Of a stretch of DNA of 64,000 nucleotides, positions 61,380-64,000 are shown piece after piece. The translations under genes and the position numbers were made by a program. Source of the stretch: Leuctra nigra (taxonomy: Eukaryota; Arthropoda; Insecta; Plecoptera; Leuctridae); contig OW203762.1 in NCBI GenBank assembly GCA_934045905.1, positions 19,996,345 to 20,060,344 of the forward strand, given 5' to 3'. Under the pieces are notes generated by a model that was not told the origin of the DNA, did not search any database, and saw only the letters and a program-made list of their open reading frames with translations. Each line of letters opens with the position of its first letter. Positions within the stretch are counted from its first letter, which is position 1.

Positions 61380-61830
61380 GTGGGGGGAGCAACATTTTAC
61401 AAAATGATACCTATAAAGTATTGTTATAGATACCTAATACTTTTATTACGTGTCTTGAACCTGGATTTTTATATTTTAAGAATCCTACTTATGACCATTT
61501 TCATTTTACACTATTTTACAGAATGATACCGAAGACTTTCAGAAAAATATCTTGAAAAATATATTTTTAAAAATCCTACATGTGCCACCAATTGTTAATT
61601 TACATTTTACCAAAACTCGTTTAAGAACCTGGATTTTGAAAATTCTATAAAAATCCATTACGTCAACATTTCTTACGTTTCAAAATTATACCAAAATTAA
61701 ACTATTTACTACTACATAAAATGTTATACCGTTATTATAATATCATGATCTATGATTTTGAACTTTAAACATCCTACAATATGCCACCATTTGTATTTTC
61801 ACGACATTACACAATTGTGAACGGCACGTG
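61380..61830. repeat. degenerate tandem repeat, ~130-bp units
   Basis: Words such as GAACCTGGATTTT, AAATCCTACATRTGCCACCA, ATTTTAC and ACARAATGATACC recur in the same order about four times with heavy divergence. This is an old tandem array in AT-rich DNA. Confidence 0.55.
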
Positions 61831-63429
61831 TTGTATTAAAAACACAATGCGAATTCATGTTTACAAACATTGAGATGTGTCAAGCTAATAAAGTTCCTAC
61901 ATTCTATAAGTGTCCTATATCGTATCTCCAGTGAACACTAATTTATTAATTCTCCCTTTGAGCGCCTGTAAAGTCAGTTAAAGGTATCGCGCCTGGCACT
62001 CAAGAGCTTCCGCTTGAAAGTCGTGTGTCAAGAAGAACGCTTGCTAAGTGATGTCGTTTTTGTCGCTACAACCTTAGACTTCTCAGTCAGAATCTCAACA
62101 CATCTTCTGCTGTGTTTCTTAGGTAATTCACACGATTCCGAGTCGGTTAGAGAGCTGTAAAATGTTGTGTTTTTAGAATTCCTTTTACTTCATCGCGCTG
62201 TTTATGAACGTAATTTGATGTTAAAGAATCCTCCTCTAAACGTGATATGACGCTTAAACAGTTGAACATCAGTTCTACATTCTATTCATTCCTAAGCGTC
62301 GGTCATAAACTGTTTGTCACGAGACGGTGTCGAAAACATGGCGTAATGAAGTCCAAACACAAGTCTATTATCAAATCGTTTCGCAGTAATGCTATTGTCA
62401 AGTTAGACAGCTTATAGACGAGTACGAATTCCCAAAGACCTTAGCGCTGGACCGTGCCAGAGAGAGAGGGAGAATAAGAGGAAGGAAGGAGGGAAAGGGA
62501 TAGTGTTTCCGACTTAAATCCCAGTGCCCAAAACAACACTCGACATCCCCTAATCCGGACTTAGAGCGCTCCAAGTGGAGATGGGTTGAAGTTGAACTTG
62601 TAGGCTTTACTCTAGTAGGATGTCGACGTGTTACAATTGTTTACACGTCTGTGCTTCGGCGCCAAGTTCTCGCGGTGCGAGCGGTAGGGATGTGCAAGTG
62701 CGGTTGCGGTCTACCGCAGTGCACGCCCGTCTGTAGGACTCTTGACTACTGCTAACCTATTCCTTGGTCCCCAGAGAGCGATGGTGGCGGCTTCCCTTTC
62801 ATTGCCTTCGCGCAGATCACAGAGAATTATCTATAATACTAGGTGATGCTCTCTACCTTAGGCGCTTCTTGGCAAATAGTCGAGCGGGGAGATTGGAATT
62901 AAGTCGGTGCGTTGAAATGTTGAACCTCGCGAGAGCCTGCGAGGCGTTCGTTTGTGTGATTTGAAATCGCTGTGCGGAATGCTCGAGCTAATTCGCTTGA
63001 ATTGTTTGAATTATAATCAAAGCGATTCAATTTGTTAGATGTGAGTTGGACCAAAAACAAATTTATTGACGGCGATAAATTTTGAACGGCTTAAAAGAGT
63101 TGTTGATTTGACTTTGTTGGTTGTTTGGAAATCGCATCCTCTTGTAGAGAAAATCGAGTTAGAAATGGGAATAAATTTAGTACCTGTCAATGCATCTCTA
63201 CGCATCAAACAATATAATATTTCTACGGCAAATTTGATTTGATCTCGTTTAGCAATTGTTTATGTTCATTTGATGAATAATTATATTATGCCATTTAGTA
63301 CAAAGATCGAGATTTCAAACAAATATCTACCGTAGAACGCTAATTTTGTATCACTCACTGTTGTTATTTCTGTTATAATACAGAATTGTATCCAACGAAT
63401 TCGTTTTGTGATCACGATTATATTAACAA
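61831..63429. other. intergenic DNA, CpG-rich patch at 62440-62720
   Basis: The CpG-richer patch includes TGCGGTCTACCGCA, a small perfect hairpin around 62703-62718. No gene is supported. A good polypyrimidine-ACAG acceptor-like sequence ends at about 63383. Confidence 0.4.
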
Positions 63430-63570
63430 ATGCAGCAGGTAGCGCCGGCACCGAGGAAACAAGACGTATTGGGCTTGCGCGAAGTGCACAGATGGTTCCA
63501 GGAGCTCCAGGAAGAAACGAGTCCATTACTGGAATTGGAATGGGACTCCCCGGGCTGTCGGTTACTCTAA
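63430..63570 (+). CDS. candidate small ORF or exon, 46 codons, unknown
   Basis: ATG at 63430 to TAA at 63568-63570. The GC-rich patch (about 63433-63560) stands out from AT-rich flanks and coincides with the frame. The peptide, which includes VLGLREVHRWFQELQEE and LLELEWDSPG, has a balanced, protein-like composition with amphipathic helix character. A plausible splice acceptor (TTATTTCTGTTATAATACAG) ends near 63383, 47 bp upstream. The ATG context is weak (C at -3). I do not recognise the family. It could be a terminal exon of a host gene extending outside the window, a small ORF, or chance. The overlapping 77- and 109-codon frames in other phases look less protein-like. Confidence 0.3.
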   Translation: MQQVAPAPRKQDVLGLREVHRWFQELQEETSPLLELEWDSPGCRLL

Positions 63571-64000
63571 GCTGCAAGCGAAGTAAACCCATCTCTAATT
63601 GCACCGTCAATTGCCATCGAATAACGAAGAGTTCTTCGTAACTTAGAAAAGGAGAAACAATTCGAACTCTGAATGCAGTCTGACTTTTAGAGTTTGCAAG
63701 GACGATGATGTTTACTCAAAACTAGGTTGTTGTTGGAAAACGCGAAACGTCTGATATAGGTACTCAGATACACATATTTCATCATGTCTTGAGGGAATGT
63801 TTGCTCTGAACTTCTTTGACTTCTCACTTACCGTTGAATACTCCGTCTTTTATTTTGTCGACTTATTGAGCTACTCAGGAACTGAAAACCAGAGAGGCAT
63901 TCTTTACTTTGCCTGGTGCGATTCACTTCAACATTTCCTTCAGATACCTTGCTCAATAATATTACGTCTTCTTTCAGAATACCTCCACTCATACCTTTAC
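63571..64000. other. intergenic DNA to window end, no gene seen
   Basis: AT-rich with no supported feature. Confidence 0.5.

Overview
The window looks like gene-poor, AT-rich DNA from an animal nuclear genome, most likely an arthropod (an insect is my best guess). The reasons are long non-coding stretches, homopolymer and dinucleotide runs, tRNA-derived SINEs, an RTE/Jockey-type LINE fragment, a Ty3/gypsy element with a Lys-tRNA primer site, and many foldback elements. There is a 200-bp assembly gap (52958-53157). I find no convincing host protein-coding gene. One short ORF near the right end (63430-63570) is the only stretch that reads like a possible host exon.

The best-defined object is a complete, apparently intact Ty3/gypsy LTR retrotransposon (13172-18552). 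It has two 399-bp LTRs that differ at 3 positions, a tRNA-Lys primer-binding site, a gag ORF with a zinc knuckle, and a pol ORF in the -1 frame encoding protease, reverse transcriptase, RNase H and integrase. A perfect GGGAAAA slippery heptamer lies in the gag/pol overlap. A 5'-truncated LINE reverse transcriptase (23536-26632) is split by a 2,074-bp insert that ends in CTAG, sits at an A|T junction and makes no target duplication. This is a Helitron-style insertion, and removing it restores the LINE reading frame.

The most unusual material is a composite repeat family present three times (20163-22036 on +; 35471-37326 and 48330-50923 on -). One end is a long, nearly perfect palindrome (153-199 bp arms). 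The middle is a tandem array of roughly 265-bp units carrying a YY1-like/ETS/CRE-like motif cluster. The other end is a conserved tail finishing in a GC-rich hairpin and CTAGA. The tail carries GACTTGGCTGG, the inverse of CCAGCCAAGTC inside the palindrome. This architecture resembles Helitron/Helentron-associated non-autonomous elements. Between-copy substitutions in the palindrome are mirrored in both arms, so the arms evolve together.

Other mobile or repeated DNA: two tRNA-headed SINE-like insertions with 12-13 bp target duplications and an inverted copy of their own tail (5082-5332; 50340-50530), several foldback/MITE-like elements (3500-3949, 5391-5594, 6373-6605, 38566-38924), an 82-bp-arm perfect palindrome flanked by 14-bp direct repeats (52149-52368), two 14-bp-period minisatellites (32539-33066; 46256-46588), a (CT)n tract and several poly-C/G runs. 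Scattered through the AT-rich background are short CpG-rich islands sharing the words GCGACGC, GGCGCCACGACGC and ATTATCGGCRCCTTGA. These are candidates for cis-regulatory elements of a gene outside the window, or relics of an unknown repeat.
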